From Rhodocollybia butyracea (taxonomy: Eukaryota; Basidiomycota; Agaricomycetes; Agaricales; Omphalotaceae): a stretch of 64,000 nucleotides of DNA. Below, one piece after another: positions 12,698-25,794 of this stretch. The stretch covers positions 124,001-188,000 of the forward strand of contig JADNRY010000066.1 of NCBI GenBank assembly GCA_015501585.1, in the 5' to 3' direction. Under the pieces are notes generated by a model. It ran no database searches. It saw only the letters and a list, made by a program, of their open reading frames with translations, and was not told the DNA's origin. Each line of letters begins with the position of its first letter. Position 1 is the first letter of the stretch. Made by a program: the position numbers and the translations under genes.

Positions 12698-15600
12698 CTA
12701 AGCATCGCGCCCCCACGGCCAAGGGCTTCTTTCAGCGCCCTGCTCTCTAGCAAGGTCTTCAAACTCTCTAGCCCGAGTATTGGAAGCATCAAGCTCATGA
12801 CCTCCACCTCCTATAGGTTCTCCGCATTCTGGGCTGATAGAAAGTGTCAGAAATAAGTGTCAAAATTTGATAACCAATATCAAGATCTCCTACCAAACGC
12901 TGGCTTGCATTGCTCCACCACACTTCAAAACTTCCTCAGCGAAGAAAGATCATCAGAACAATGCTCGCTCACCTCTGTAATTACAAACTGAAGCAGGTCA
13001 GTATATACTGGCATACGCTACAGGATCTGAAACTCTTACCGGATGACCATTGGCACAATTATAGAAATGCCCTACATTAGTGAAGGCAAAGGCCTTTACG
13101 ATCTCATCTTTCTCCTGCATCGATACTGGCTGATATACAGCACCGTTGACAACATGGTTTTCAAGTTGTTCGAATTCTTCCAAACAACGCTTCACCCGTG
13201 TTCGGCAATTATCCTGGAACCATCTCCGCTCAGTAAGAAACTGCTCATGGGTTTTCAAGGACCTGTTGCGCATGTACGTGCTCTCGGCTTTGACAAGAAA
13301 AGCATTCATTTCGTCGCGTCGCGTGCATATTTCTTGTCGAATCTCGTCCTTCCAGTCTCCCAAGAGGACTTGCACAGATCTCTCTGCGCGCCTCCGCATG
13401 ATATCAAAACGGAATCGCTCAAACTCGGAGCACATGAAAAGCGTTGTCGAACGGGCCGCTAGCCGGTATGAAGAGGATTTTTCTGCAATAGCGATGGCTT
13501 TCCGACAATCTACTTCGCATGAATGGTAGATGAAATCGGTGAAAGAGGCCCAAAGTAATCGAAGCTTCCCTATCTCCAGTTCATTTGACGTCAACGGAAG
13601 GTTTGCCACCCGAGTTTGTGCTAGCCTTGCCATCATGAACCTGAGCGAGACCGAAATAAGAATTGCCTCGATTTGATAGCGTCGATCAGCTTTATGTGGA
13701 GGCTGTCCGACTTTTTGGTTCACGTTCCGAAAAGCCAATGTCTGGGCTTGGACTACACTCTCCAGTGATGGATCTGAACCCAGCCGGGATAATTCAAGAT
13801 GATAGAGAGTGGAGAGTGCAGCCTCATAAGCGCGGACATGTGCAGGTCGTGTGTTGACAACTCGGGCCACCTTCTTGTACACTCCATGGAAATTCGAGAT
13901 AGTTTCGAACCAGACTTTAGCCTCTGATCCCGGTATACCATGGTGGATTGTCATGGCATTTCGAGTAAGCATAGAAGCCGGTAAAATTTCGTCATCACCT
14001 CCAAACTGTCCGTCCCGTTTAACTTGGATTTCCCGGATCTCTGGCAATATTTTGTCAGATGCTTCGTAGTTCAAATCCTTCAAAGATGATTCTAGAGCAG
14101 GTATGCGAGAGTTGAGAATTTCAATAGTGGGACCAACGTCGCTGAGTGCTTTAGCCAAGTTGCTGGCAACGTTCTGTTCCAGTATATCGAGATTAGCGCG
14201 TTTGGTGACTCGTCCGTATCTACGTGCCGTGATTGGACCTCTACATGTAGGACAAGTAGGTGGATGTTGATATTCGGTTGGCGGGGCTTTCATTGCCAAA
14301 TAACGACCGAGCTCGTCGACCTCATAGAAGTCAGACATATGACAGTGGCCGTCGAGGGTTTCCACAGTAAAGATATGACCACATGCTAGAGTGATTAACC
14401 GTTCGCTGATATCGGTTGACTCTAAATCAATATCTGCAAGAGGCCGTTGCATGAGAAAGTCAACGATATCTTGTTTTGCGTCTTCTGCAGGACAAGAGAC
14501 ACATTTCTGCTGAGCACAATCCTCCCCACAGACTAAGAGCCGATTTTCAGTGAAGATTTACTTGGCCCCGAGGAATCAACTCACTGGAGTTGCAACGGTG
14601 GCCGCATTTCAGTGTTTCTTGACAAGGAACGTCGCAAGGAAGCCGGGCACAAATCTTCCACAGGTCAATGATCAGTTCAAGAAATGAGCATGTAGAGAAA
14701 CCTACAGCTCCGCAGACCACTGGACAATCAGAAAGATGATTACACCTCCAGTCGCAAGTCTCTGCACATGGGGCACAAGCCTCTGCGCATGGCTTCGGGC
14801 ACTTGTGATGCGTACACATCTGTCGACATTGCTGTTGGCAAGATGTTGTACAGTCGACATCTTTAGAGTGGCAGCTTAGACGACATGAATGTTGACAGTA
14901 CAATTTGCGTTCACAGGGATGCTCTTCGTGAGACGAGCGGGCGATCCGCACTCCAGTTAGGTCTGATGCCTGTTTGGACTTCTCTTGACAGTCTGAACAG
15001 GACGACTTGCAACTTCGCCCACAGCAAGCAAGTGTACCACCGCAGCTCTTGGGGCAGCGGAAGGTTTCTAGTGGTTGTGAGCAAGCCATCACAGCTGAAT
15101 GCTCACACGACATAAGCTTCTTCTCCACCAGTTCTTCACAATACACCGATTTCAAATGGTCGAGTTGATAGCTGTACATACAGATTAGGACCTGATATGA
15201 TATACGCAGTAGTAAGAATTCCACGTACCAGAGGATGGTAGACGTCACACGATGTCCGCATGGTAAAGTTAGTACATCGTCCATAGGGAATTCACACAAC
15301 CCGCAAGGATCTGAGCAAAACTTGTCGCAAGGATGTGATCGAGGACACGGTGTTCGAAGGCATTGCATCATGCACTTCATACTACGATGGTTGTCCCGAT
15401 CTAGGTGGCAAACCGAAGGGCAGTTGTGCCCACATTCCATCCGATAATCACATTTTAGAAGACATCCTCCTATTGAAATCGTCATTATCGCTGTATCCCT
15501 ATTGGGGAAATTAGCTCCTACCCTCGGGTGAGAAACGAGACAGTTGATCAGGATTAGTAATGACCTGTTGCTGCTCCGGATGTCGGGGGCAAACAGTCGG

Positions 15601-18600
15601 GAATCCGTACCCAACTTGGCCTGCTTGCTCCATCGCATCGATAATGGTGCGCCAAGTTTCGTTTTGCCTCAAGTTGGACGCGTTTCCGAGAATATACATC
15701 CCGTGTTTTGCACGAGAAAGAGCGACATTGATGCGATTAGAGGACTGAACAGAAAGATTCATATTCCGAACGATGAAAGTGGATGTCACGAACCTTTAGG
15801 AATCCTATTGGAGCTCCGACTCCTTCGAAAGAGCCAGAGTTCCGTACCAGGGAAACGATAACAATTTTTGCTTCCTCGCCTTGAAAAATATCCACAGTTC
15901 CTAATCGAATCTAGAGCAGATATGAAGATCTTTGTATAGGCAGGCCTTTTACTAAGCTCACGTGTTGGGCCACTGTTACTTGCTCAATCTCAGTCTGCCC
16001 TTCATCCTCCATGCCCTGTCGCATCAACTGCTCCTCATCACGTTCATCAACAGACACCGCCACTTTGAGGTTCTTCAGAGCTGCCTTGACTTTCTGGAGT
16101 TGCCCTAGATAGGCACACAAAACGGCAATGTCGCCAGGGGCGTTATATCTTTCTTGCTTCAAGAAGTACATGACAAGCTGGACAATCATGGAGACCTGTT
16201 GGCACAGCCATGAAAGTTGAACTTTTTGAACGGTCGCTCCGACATACCTCGAAGGAATTTGATTTTGAGACGGAAGATTCTTCTTCCCCTTCACTTTCTC
16301 TATTCATATGGCTCAAGAAGAACACATCTTGTTGCATCCCCTGTACCGGAAGATATCTTGTGACTTGATCATGGTCTTCGAGGCTTGGATATAGGATATT
16401 CCTGTACTCCAGAATTACAGAGTGCAAAGAGTGCAACGTTAAGATGAATCACCTTATATGGGAAGAGATACTGGGTCTCATCCGACGTTGTACGTTGATC
16501 TGGGACATCGGCAAACCCATATCTGATAATCGCTCCATTAGTGAGCGATCAAACTTGAAGAGTTCCTTCCCCCGTTCACTGTCCATAGAAAGACCTACAT
16601 AAATAACCAAATGTTAGTAGTCATGAACAACAAAGGGAATTTTAATCTACTGTAGTTCGCAATATTTGGGCGAAGTTGCTGAGGATCTCCTATGCATATG
16701 AGGTGTTGTACTGAGCGATATGCGTTAGTGGATATCAAAAATCAACGTCGCAAACTAACTGACCAGACTGAACAAGAGACGCTAGGATGTGAGCCTCGAG
16801 GACTTGTCCTGCTTCTTCTACGACAAGTACTTTCGGAGCTACAGCCTGTTAAAATCTCAGTAAACAAGCAATGAAACAGGCTTCAAAACGTTCACTTGCC
16901 TTAAGTAGTGAAGTTAGCTTAGCCGCACCGTTAGTGGTGCAACCGATAAGATCAACAGAAGATAAAAGTCGACGACGACTCTGAATCATCTCCAGATTAG
17001 TGCGAGTTATGGAATGTATGTTTTCGGACAACTGACCTCATCCTTTGCATCATCAAAACGTTTACACGCAACTTCGTATTCCTCCCTAACATTCTCATAC
17101 TCATCCAAGCAAGATCTATAAGCATCTCGTCTCATCTCGTCTTCCCAGAATGATGCCAGCGCGAGCCTCTCAGCGGATGACATCGACCAGACGTTGTCGA
17201 CGAGGTGCAGATCGTTAACAGAGCGAGCGCTTTGGGGTATCCGGGGTACTTGATCAATACCAAAACCCAGTCTACCAAAGAAAGCGTTCATCCGGACACG
17301 ATAGTTGTCTTGGGCACTTGGTTCCCGCGTATCTAGCGCCTTCTTCTTTTGTTTCCTTCTGCTATGCGCAGGAGCTTCTACGTTGGGGGGTTGGATGAAC
17401 TCCAGATCTTGAGAAAATTTCCAAAAACCATATATAGTGCTGACGATCTGTTTGTCTTCAGAGCGACGTTTCTTATGAGACACTATGGTCCACTGATGAC
17501 CTCCATCTTTAGGATCACCTCCATCTTTAGGATCACCTCCATCTTTAGGATCACCTCCATCTTTAGGATCACCTCCATCTTTAGGATCACCTCCATCTTT
17601 ATGTTCACCTAGCACCTCTGAAGAGAGCTCGCTAATCCAGTAAGGAGGTTTCTGCATTGATTCCATCTGAGACGGATATGAAGATTCCAGATGCTTCATT
17701 ATTCCTAGCAAGGTCACTTCGGGAATCTGAATCTTTTCCAAGATTTCTTTCATCTGTTCCTCGAGACGTTTCATGGAAGCATATTCCTTGCCCGTTGTGC
17801 GACTCAAAGTGGACTTCTCGGAGGTTGCACGTTCGAGCTTGTCAAGAGCATATTCCGCGATACGTTCATCGGAAGTCCGCGATCCCAGCCTCACAAAGTT
17901 TGTTGTAATTTGTGCGTCAAGCAATGAGAGGAGCATATGGTCAAGGGCGTGATTTGTGAATGCTATGAGAACAACAGGACGAATCTTGCTGTTGAAAAGA
18001 ACTCGGAGGATCTCCTTCCCTGTAAAACTCTGACGTGGTTATATCAGTATCATATCATGCGAAGTAGTGCTAGTTTGTTTGCACCTTTCCAGTACCGGGA
18101 GGACTGAAAAGCTCTAGTGAGAACAGACGAAACATATTGAATGAATACATACCCCTGGATCAAAGCCACTTCTCGAGTCAATGCATCTACCATCGCATCA
18201 GCCTGACTTGAGTCCAATACGCTCGATATCTTGAGTTCCAGACGCGCTCGGCGGATGGAGGCTTCATCGGTAGCCTTCAGAGGATGGATATATCGGCCAG
18301 GTTTAGCCAAACATTCGAGATTATATCTGAACTTCGGAGAAGTGGCAAGCTTTGGAGGATTAAGTTGTATTTCGTTAAGTTTTTCAGCACGACAGAGATA
18401 GCGCGCGAACTGTATTGACGTTGGTTCGACAGTCTGGAGGGTACCTAGAAACGGCCGAATAGATTCAAACATGATGCTGTTGTCAATAAGGACGGCGAAG
18501 GCCGCCTTTTCACGCCGGAGAGCTTTTAGTTCCACCTCCGGGTCCATGAAATTCACTCGGACTTCGACTCGCGACTCATAGAATTTGGCAGAGTCTACAA

Positions 18601-20839
18601 GTTCATTATTGGAAGAGGCAATACTTCCTAAATAAATGGTGGGACGGTAGTTGGTAACAAGGAGCAACGCGACAAGGCTTCCACCTGTAAGACGCTTTGA
18701 GCCAGCGTGTTTCCAGTAGTCCTGTCGGGACTTTGCATCTGCTGCGCGTGCTCCACCAGGAGGAGAATCGACCACAAGGCCAACAGTGAATCCTCTGCGC
18801 TCAGCCTTCAATGGCGCAAACTCAACATTGGTGTAGATTTGAAAAATGACAGAGTTGTGACCTTTGGTACGATACATTCCACCATCTTTGGCAAGGACCT
18901 CCTCGAGCTGGGTCAGGTTGGTGTGGCCACGACGCGTAGCCATGGTGTCGAGGTCTTCCTGGATTATCGAAATAGATTCACGTATGGGATTTCTAGATTA
19001 ATAGCGGATTAGTGAGGCAAAGAAAGATTGGTATGACACGCACACAAGCTCCTCGCGTAATAGACGGAACTGCACATCGAGGAGTCGTTCCATAGATTCC
19101 TCGCGATAGTGATGAGGCGCATGTGGAAGGTTGATTGGGATATATGGCGGTACAAGACATAATAATTCTTCGTGAGTAGGTACAATCCGAATTGCGGCTA
19201 TAGCGGCATTATCATTGTCATGCCGAGGTCCCTCCTTTCGAAGCTCGCCTGGGGGGTCGTACATCTGCCTTAGGCGAGTAAGTAAAGCTTGTTCTCTATA
19301 TTCTCTGCTGATTGCTGCAGTCGACTTTATAGGCCTTTTTCGGGACTCTACGGCGGCATGCTCACGCCTGATGATCTCTTGGAGACGATCAATCGATTCA
19401 CGTATTTCATTAATGGTGAGAGCTCGAAGGCCTTCATCTAGGCTATCTTCAAAGGTAAGGGAGCGTTGGGAGATGGCTGTGTTCCATGTATCGAACCATG
19501 ATCGAAGGTCGCCAACCAAAGGGACGATGCGCGGGTGGTTATGTATTGTTTTCTTGAAGCGGAAAAATAATCTGGACCAAATCCTCATCAGTCCAGGTGA
19601 TCGTTATTGTCAGAATAAAATGACGGACTCCCGCAGTATCGTGCACAAAGTTGAGAACACCACCACACCTGTGAGCTGGGACTGGCGTTCGTAGGGCAGC
19701 CCGGGCGTAGGATCCTTCCACATATTCCTTCTGATCATCTCATTCATGCACTTTGTGACAGTGTCACATAAACTTTCAAAGCTTGCATCGAGGGCAGTAT
19801 ACAGAGCGCTGCGAAGATGTAAGCCCTCCATATGGTTCACATAGATACTTAACGTACTTTAGGTTATGGTGTAGTGTGGTCTTCAAGATGAGATCCGAGG
19901 CAAAAAACTAACGGTATATGTCAGTACGGATGTAATGAATCGAGTACATTAACCGTCCTACCTGCAGAACCGGAAAATACCCGCGCTGGAATGAGAGCGT
20001 GGTGAATCCCATCCCCGATTGCGAAGACACATTATCATATTTAAGAATATCCGTGATGCGTTTAATGGCGTTACCCTATCGAAGTAGAGAGATCAGAATA
20101 TATACGTTACGAACACGCCACTGGACACACCTGAACGACCATTTGGAGGAACGCCTGTTACAAGAGCTCATCAACAAGAAGTATGGACACCACTGATCAT
20201 GATAGCATACCTGAGCATCATCCGAGTTCTGGCGAACAATTCAAGCTTTGAGCATGACGTCTGCCTAGTATTGAACACACAAACATACCCAGAGTCCGTT
20301 CCGTTTATCCACACTCGCGAAAATTCTGGCAAATTTGGCCATGGCCGAAGGAGCGTTGTAAGATGGAAATACATAACGATCGACGATAAACTCCTTAATT
20401 TCATTGTGAACTTGAGTTGGGCTGGATCGATGCTGAGGATCCTGCGCGATATGGTTTATATCTGCGAGACCCTCCATAGTAGAAAAGTCGAGGTCATCGT
20501 GAACTTCAACAGGAGTGGCCAGCTGAGGACCTGAACCGGTGTCGCCAGTGGGCTTTTGGACATGCTTGAAAGTGCAATCAAATCCGCGACCGCATTGGCC
20601 GCTGTTCCAAAAGTAATCGCACACATTTCGTGGTGAGTCCCTAGTGGGAGTGGACGACCTTGCGGAGTGGATGGAGCAGAGGACGAAGGGCCTCCTCTAG
20701 AGGTGTTGTCACGTCCACCACTGCCACTGGCCGCACCAGCTGCGATAGCACTAGGGTCATGAGAGAAAATGCAGTTTGCACCTCGCCTGCAGCCTTCACG
20801 AGTGTTGATAAATTTACAAAGTCGTCTGGGTTTGGACAT
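12698..20839 (-). CDS. NFX1-type zinc-finger superfamily-1 helicase (ZNFX1/Hrr1-like) with two CCCH fingers
   Basis: Large RNA-helicase-like protein related to animal ZNFX1 and S. pombe Hrr1, known from RNA-interference and silencing complexes. Reading 5' to 3' on the minus strand: two CCCH fingers (C-x8-C-x5-C-x3-H, near 20815-20760 and 20622-20565). An alpha-helical region follows (ALYTALDASF, YIPINLPHAPHHY). Walker A is GPPGTGKS near 18095, split by an intron. Then come TNHALDHM, Walker B VLVVEEAGQ near 16820, GDPQQLRP near 16680, and RINVALSRAK near 15730. NFX1-type Cys/His repeats fill 15450-14560, a RING-like Cys cluster lies near 14380-14240, and the C-terminal NFX1 element ends at SPWPWGRDA. 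About 25 exons are needed. Start chosen at MSKPRRLCKF; an in-frame ATG lies 15 codons upstream. One frame break between the CCCH fingers (CCC at 20639-20641) is resolved by one more base. A six-copy DPKDGG repeat interrupts the helicase region. Confidence 0.9.
17500..17601 (-). repeat. In-frame 18-bp minisatellite coding for DPKDGG repeats
   Basis: Six tandem copies (the last one short) of an 18-bp unit, plus-strand form CCTCCATCTTTAGGATCA, nearly identical to one another. On the coding (minus) strand they encode the hexapeptide DPKDGG in frame. They lie between Walker A and Walker B of the helicase, in a variable insertion of the 1A/1B region. Near-identity of copies points to recent expansion and probable length variation between strains. 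Confidence 0.95.
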
Positions 20840-21610
20840 TGAGGTAAGAGATAGAGGAAAACAAAGACACAAACGTGTTGGCAACCCACCTGCGCAGTTA
20901 AAGGGAGACGCTCATACGAAATCCTTGGACCCACAGTCTAAGTCAAGTTGAGTCAAGTTAGTTGAAAAAAGACGCTCAGCTAAGGAATTCTCCACCGGAT
21001 CTGCCAGGATTCACAACCCCAAGATTGCACAATGAATGGAGACAAAGGAAGACCATAGCTAGACCTATGGAACCTCGGCAAGCGAACTTAAATTAGAGTT
21101 CTAAACGCTTTGTACTGTAAACGCTCTTATTGTATCATCGCCGAAATCAAAGCATCGCATCTTTTGGGGTAAGTATTAGTATTGTATTCGTCTGTACTTA
21201 CTGGTTGTAGAACTAGTAATGAGCGCTTGAGCTACTACGCGGTCCTTGACCAAAACGGCGTATCACGGCCATATGATACGAGTCTTTCACGATTGGAATC
21301 CGCCTCTCAAGAATTTAAGAGGAATTCGACTATGCGGTCGAAAGCTCGTTATAGTTGAAAGTTTTGAAAAAAGTTAAGCGCTTACTAGCGCCATCTTAGC
21401 GCCAGAATTGTGGTCAAGAATGGTCTATAGATAGATGGTGTGTACGTGCTAGCCTACAGAGCATGTGAAGCACTAGACATCGGCGGTGACCATATCATAG
21501 CCTGTAAGCTCGATCATATGCCCGCATGTCCTTTTCCTCTCCGTATCAAATCGCGGAGCGATCGAGGCATAGAGCCACTTATGGGTACATGATTTTCAAC
21601 GGCTCTCTGC
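20840..21610. other. Intergenic between helicase 5' end and GT25 3' end
   Basis: About 770 bases: promoter side of the helicase gene and 3' flank of the GT25 gene. A short run of GCGCTTACTAGCGCC-type inverted sequence lies near 21377-21395. Nothing else was recognised. Confidence 0.55.
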
Positions 21611-22825
21611 CTAAACCTCATCTCCACTTTGCTTTGTCCCTAATACTCCTTGCTCCAGCTCCTCTTTCCATATAGCACCGCCAACAAGAGTGATATCTGT
21701 CTTGGTGACCTTTCTTTGTATCGACACTGGCGGGACTACTGTGAAGCTTTTCACCCGCTTCTCCCATACGAGCCATTCTGTCGCCAAGTCAACCGAACGG
21801 CCATAAGCAAATTGTTCGTGCCGGAGGTGAGCGAGAACGCGTACGGCACCGGCGGGCGATAGAGCATATGCATGAAGGCATCGAGGTTGGAAGGAAGGAT
21901 AGAGTTGGTTCTTCTTAGGAACCAAGTATGGGTCTTGCACAACGGGGTGTTTACTTTCTATGGACCAGCAAAAACCTGTATAGAGTTGTTGAGCATCCTC
22001 TGTATAAGTAAAAACCCACTCGCCTAGATAAAGCATATCCCAATCATAAGGCAACATTGGCACTAGGACTCTCATTCTTTCCTTGATATCAACTTCCATA
22101 TCTACATCATCTTCCAAAATCAAAGCAATATTTTCCTGGGTCTTTCCTTCCTCTCTGTGGAGATCGACTCCAGCACGAGCATTATCATCTACCACACGCC
22201 GAACAGCAGTGAGATGTGAATGATACGCAGCGACTCGTTCAGGTGTTAGAAGCCTCCATTGTAACATGGTATTATCGTATTTTGTTAACCGAAAGTCATC
22301 CTCGGCGCATACCATTGGTGTTTTCGGAAGGTCGACAGCTGGCGGAGGCTGCGAAAGCCAGAGCTCTGCTCCAGCAAGAGGAATCGAATCGAACGTATTA
22401 TACTCTGGGAATTTGTTGTCCGAATCTGCTGGCCAAGTAAATGGTAGAGATATAGTTTTAGACTGGGAATAGTCTTCGTTGTTCACGCGCTGAGCTTGGA
22501 CATGATGCAGAAAATCTTGAATCATAGACGTGTTTGAATATGTCCCGTCGTGATATACCCAGTTTTGGACACCCAAATTTTTCATGAGTCGACCAATGTC
22601 ATCTCGACGGTCTGCGCGGTGTGGCAGAGATATAACATAGGTTTTGGAGATGAAGCCTAAATCTAAAGAGCGATGTGGCAATGGAGGGTACGTGGATTCT
22701 GAAGCAAAAGATGAAATGGAATAAAGAGTGGATAGATGTTGTGGGGATGTGTAGAAGTAGAAAGCGAGTGTTGTAAGAACAAAGACACAAGTGAGCAGCA
22801 AAAAGCGACGGAACGATGTTACCAT
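21611..22825 (-). CDS. Glycosyltransferase family 25-type protein, type II membrane
   Basis: Single-exon gene of 404 residues. It begins with a short cytosolic tail and an uncleaved signal anchor (residues about 7-27, FLLLTCVFVLTTLAFYFY), as expected for a Golgi/ER type II enzyme. The catalytic part starts at KTYVISLPHRADRRDDIGR, the typical GT25 opening. It has the acidic motif ALILEDDVDME, a DxD-like metal/sugar-nucleotide site, followed by MLPYDWDMLYLGEW and the C-terminal segment YALSPAGAVRVLAHL, also typical of GT25. GT25 includes LPS glycosyltransferases and collagen galactosyltransferases; the acceptor here is unknown. A fragment of its 5' end is duplicated at about 26606-26710. Confidence 0.88.
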   Translation of the reverse strand: MVTSFRRFLLLTCVFVLTTLAFYFYTSPQHLSTLYSISSFASESTYPPLPHRSLDLGFISKTYVISLPHRADRRDDIGRLMKNLGVQNWVYHDGTYSNTSMIQDFLHHVQAQRVNNEDYSQSKTISLPFTWPADSDNKFPEYNTFDSIPLAGAELWLSQPPPAVDLPKTPMVCAEDDFRLTKYDNTMLQWRLLTPERVAAYHSHLTAVRRVVDDNARAGVDLHREEGKTQENIALILEDDVDMEVDIKERMRVLVPMLPYDWDMLYLGEWVFTYTEDAQQLYTGFCWSIESKHPVVQDPYLVPKKNQLYPSFQPRCLHAYALSPAGAVRVLAHLRHEQFAYGRSVDLATEWLVWEKRVKSFTVVPPVSIQRKVTKTDITLVGGAIWKEELEQGVLGTKQSGDEV

Positions 22826-23656
22826 GGATGATCGACGTACTAGTGGTAAGCGCCGGTACGGTACGAAAGCCGGCGCGTGCCGGCCGTCTCACTGGCGTCG
22901 TAGAGTACTGCTGCGGACTAAGACTTGCTGGACCACATCCACTATGTACATTTCATACGCCACCTGGTCATGGACCATTGGATTCTGCTGAAGGGGGAGC
23001 TGTTTGGACTCAACTCAAGTCAACTTTCAGGGCGAATATCTGAAGACGAAAATGGTGGGCGTCGCAGATTGCCAGTCACGCAATCGGCTTGTGCCATAGC
23101 CAGGATTTCGTTCATCGGCACATCTCACTTTATTCCCTGCCTAGTACCAAGGAGTCGGATTAATTCCCGTCGCCGTCCCGATCCAGTACCTAAGGACGTC
23201 GTCCAGAATAAGCTTACCTTTCGTGTGCAATTTACCTCAAGCTACATCTCGTTTCTATCGCTCGCCACAGAAACAGACACTGGACAAAGAGGATGCTCAA
23301 GCTGAAAATATCCGTATGGATTGGACCTGTACAACAAGAACGTCTCGTAATTATTCAGTAGTCTAAAAAACCGCAACAAGAGAATCGAAACCCATACGTC
23401 CTCCCTGGCCACATTACCCTCTTACAATCTGTACAGTAGCTATCGGAAGCATATCGTCAAGTACGAATGCAGTAAAAGCTCTGATGAAACCGGTGCTGAA
23501 AAAGTCGTTCGAAGCAACCCTTTCATCTAGGCATAGAGACTGAGCAGAAGATTCAGACTCGAAAAGACCTAGATACGAATAGATCCTACCAGTTACCATG
23601 GTTTCGGAGGTTGCGAAAAGTAGGCCATGTTGAAGTGTTGTCTATAAAATCATGAG
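22826..23656. other. Intergenic, GT25 promoter side
   Basis: About 830 bases. A frame at 23599-23414 (minus) could be a further 3' exon of the gene at 24428-23657, because an acceptor-like TTTTATAG lies at about 23640. The junction frame does not work well, so it is left out. No repeat or RNA gene was seen. Confidence 0.5.
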
Positions 23657-24428
23657 TTAAAAAGAATCAAAATATAGCAGGCTATATGCACTTCGAGGTT
23701 CAAAGAAGAACGTGTCGAGGAGAGCTTGAAGGTCGTAGAAAGCTTGGCGTTGCGCAACGTTGTTCAAGTCGATTTTATGAAGTTGAATCATACTGTCCAG
23801 ACGGATCATTATATACTGGATAATGATCAGCCAAGAGGTGGAAAGGAAGATTCATACATACTTTCCCCAAACGTTTGTTCTCAGAGTGGAGCGCCAGAAA
23901 TTCCCTCACCGACTTCTAAAGAATTGGGCATTCAATGGCAATGGATATAGATAAAAATGGAAAACAAACTCGATTTTCGACCAATTTTGGCAAGTTTCGC
24001 AACTCTAGGACCTTTTGCAGGTTTTCCCTCATAGCCTCAACGGCGTGATTGATAGATTCTGCGTATGTGACCGACATGGAGGACCGTTTCATCAGCTCGC
24101 CAACGCTAGTTCCTGAAGCTGCAATAGCATTGTAGTCAAGGGTCTCGCCGCCGAACGACTTATCGAACACAATCGAATAGTCGTCCAAAAGTGAGGGACG
24201 GGGAAGCTTTCCACGGGGTCTATCGATAACGAAGTGTATCCAACTGGCCCGTACGATAAACTTGAATAGACGCGCGAGCGTCAACCCGGAAACCGCAATA
24301 AACAACTTGTAAAAAAATTGCAACCAAGGATCGTTCGGGAAGGCGCAAGGAAATACGAGAGATTTAACACATCCGGGAACAGACGTCGGGAAGATAAGCG
24401 GAGATAACATCTCAACGGCGGGGTGCAT
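23657..24428 (-). CDS. Unrecognised protein, duplicated family member 1
   Basis: Three exons (24428-23970, 23915-23862, 23815-23657) give 223 residues; all junctions stay in frame. I do not recognise the family. The first exon has hydrophobic segments (residues about 5-25, and FFYKLFIAVSGLTLARLFKFIV), a middle part with ASGTSVGELMKRSSMSV, and a charged amphipathic helix. The third exon ends with AQRQAFYDLQALLDTFF. The minus-strand gene at 27556-26820 is a diverged paralogue with the same introns and the same ATG context (AGATCATG), which supports both models. It may be a small membrane-associated protein. The C-terminus differs from the paralogue, which stops earlier. Confidence 0.62.
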
Positions 24429-24840
24429 GATCTATAGACAAAATCTTTACTAGAAAGAGAAACGAGATTGCAAAAAATCGTACATTGTTTAAGGGCATAC
24501 CGAGAGGACGAGGGCAGCCTGTATAGAGCAGAGTAAACACACGAAGATGGCAGCAGGAAGAATTTGGTGGGGAGTTTAGAGGATTCTTATTTATCTGATC
24601 ATGAAGAGACATGACATCTGGACCGGTCGCCGACGCACCGACGAGTGCTTCGATATAAGATTCTGCAAAGTCAGTCCTTCAAATCAATCATACTCCACTC
24701 GCCTTCTAAGTACTAAGTTCTTATCCAGGTCCCATCGCATTTATCCCGACCTGGCAGTATAGCTTCTGGATCCAAAAGCCTACATTGACGTCGAATCCGG
24801 TAGTATTCAAAGCTTCAAAGCTTCACTGTTGTAAAATCGT
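24429..24840. other. 5' flank of family member 1 (duplicated with the gene)
   Basis: This flank matches 27557-27930 almost throughout. Shared words include TATAGACAAAATCTT, GTACGATTTTTTGCAA-like runs and a clustered AAGCTTCAAAGCTTC end. The duplication therefore includes the promoter. Confidence 0.7.
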
Positions 24841-24896
24841 GGAACACACGCCGTATCAGGTATTGTACACAGTATATTGGTAGGGCAACTACGAGT

Positions 24897-25628
24897 TTAG
24901 ACGAAAGCGTGACGGGGAGTATGGGGAGGAGGAAACGAAGGAACTCTGGGACTTTTGTCGCTACAAGCACAAATCCACGAGTCATTTCCATGGCGCCTGG
25001 CTCTCCGGTCCTCGCGTGGAGGGTTACGAATAGTAATAACACCATGCTCTGGCAAGTCACGAGAGAAAGTGACAAAACTACCATTTTTTTTCAAGCGGGG
25101 CCAAACCCAGCGACACCATTCCGACTCGGAAGCAAGTTCCGCACGACGGGTCCACTGAGAATGTGTGGCCTCATTGGTTCTGAAGCCTAGGTTATCGCAG
25201 TCCAATTAGCCTGATCCGGACCGCCATGGTGCTCAGAATACGCCTGAAACAGATATAGGGCTCGGGGCTGCCGATTATTGGGATGCACTCACCTCCATAC
25301 ATTTATCAAGGCGGGCCATACTTCGGCTGTATGCCCAGAGATCGTATGATAAAATCCAAGGAAGAACACGGGTTTCGGCACATTGATCTAGTCTCTTACA
25401 TATTTCTCGACCCTATAATCGAATCAGCCTCGACGAGATAATCTGAAAAATAGGGTCTTCTGACTCTGCTGAAGCAAGTTCCATGTTTTTAATGAGTGGG
25501 CTATGCTTCCAGCCTCCGTACCGAGCAATCAAGAAATAACCTTTGCAAACCTCAAGCTTACGATGACATTCTTCAGAATCTGGCCAAGGTGGGGCCGGTA
25601 AGGGTGGTGAGGGCGGACGATAGCTCAT
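24897..25628 (-). pseudogene. Remnant of an unrecognised gene inside the insertion
   Basis: A Pro-rich start at 25628 (MSYRPPSPPLPAPPWPDSEE) opens a frame that stops at a TAG near 25413 but stays coding-like beyond it, to a good donor near 25305 and an acceptor near 25250. A further frame at 25205-24897 carries WCRWVWPRLKKNGSFVTFSR. No continuous gene can be assembled without passing the stop. It could also be two small exons of an undetected gene. No family was recognised. Confidence 0.35.
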
Positions 25629-25794
25629 AGAAGAAGAAAAGTATTTGGTAATTGACGGTCCGGTTTATGAATCCAAATGCAAATGCATCCCACAAACTTA
25701 CATAAGCGTTACATAACAATCCGTGGCTATGATCTGGCGCTTAATTGCACGCTCAGGCTTTAATCTAAACTGAGAGCTCCGCCTGGTATATATT

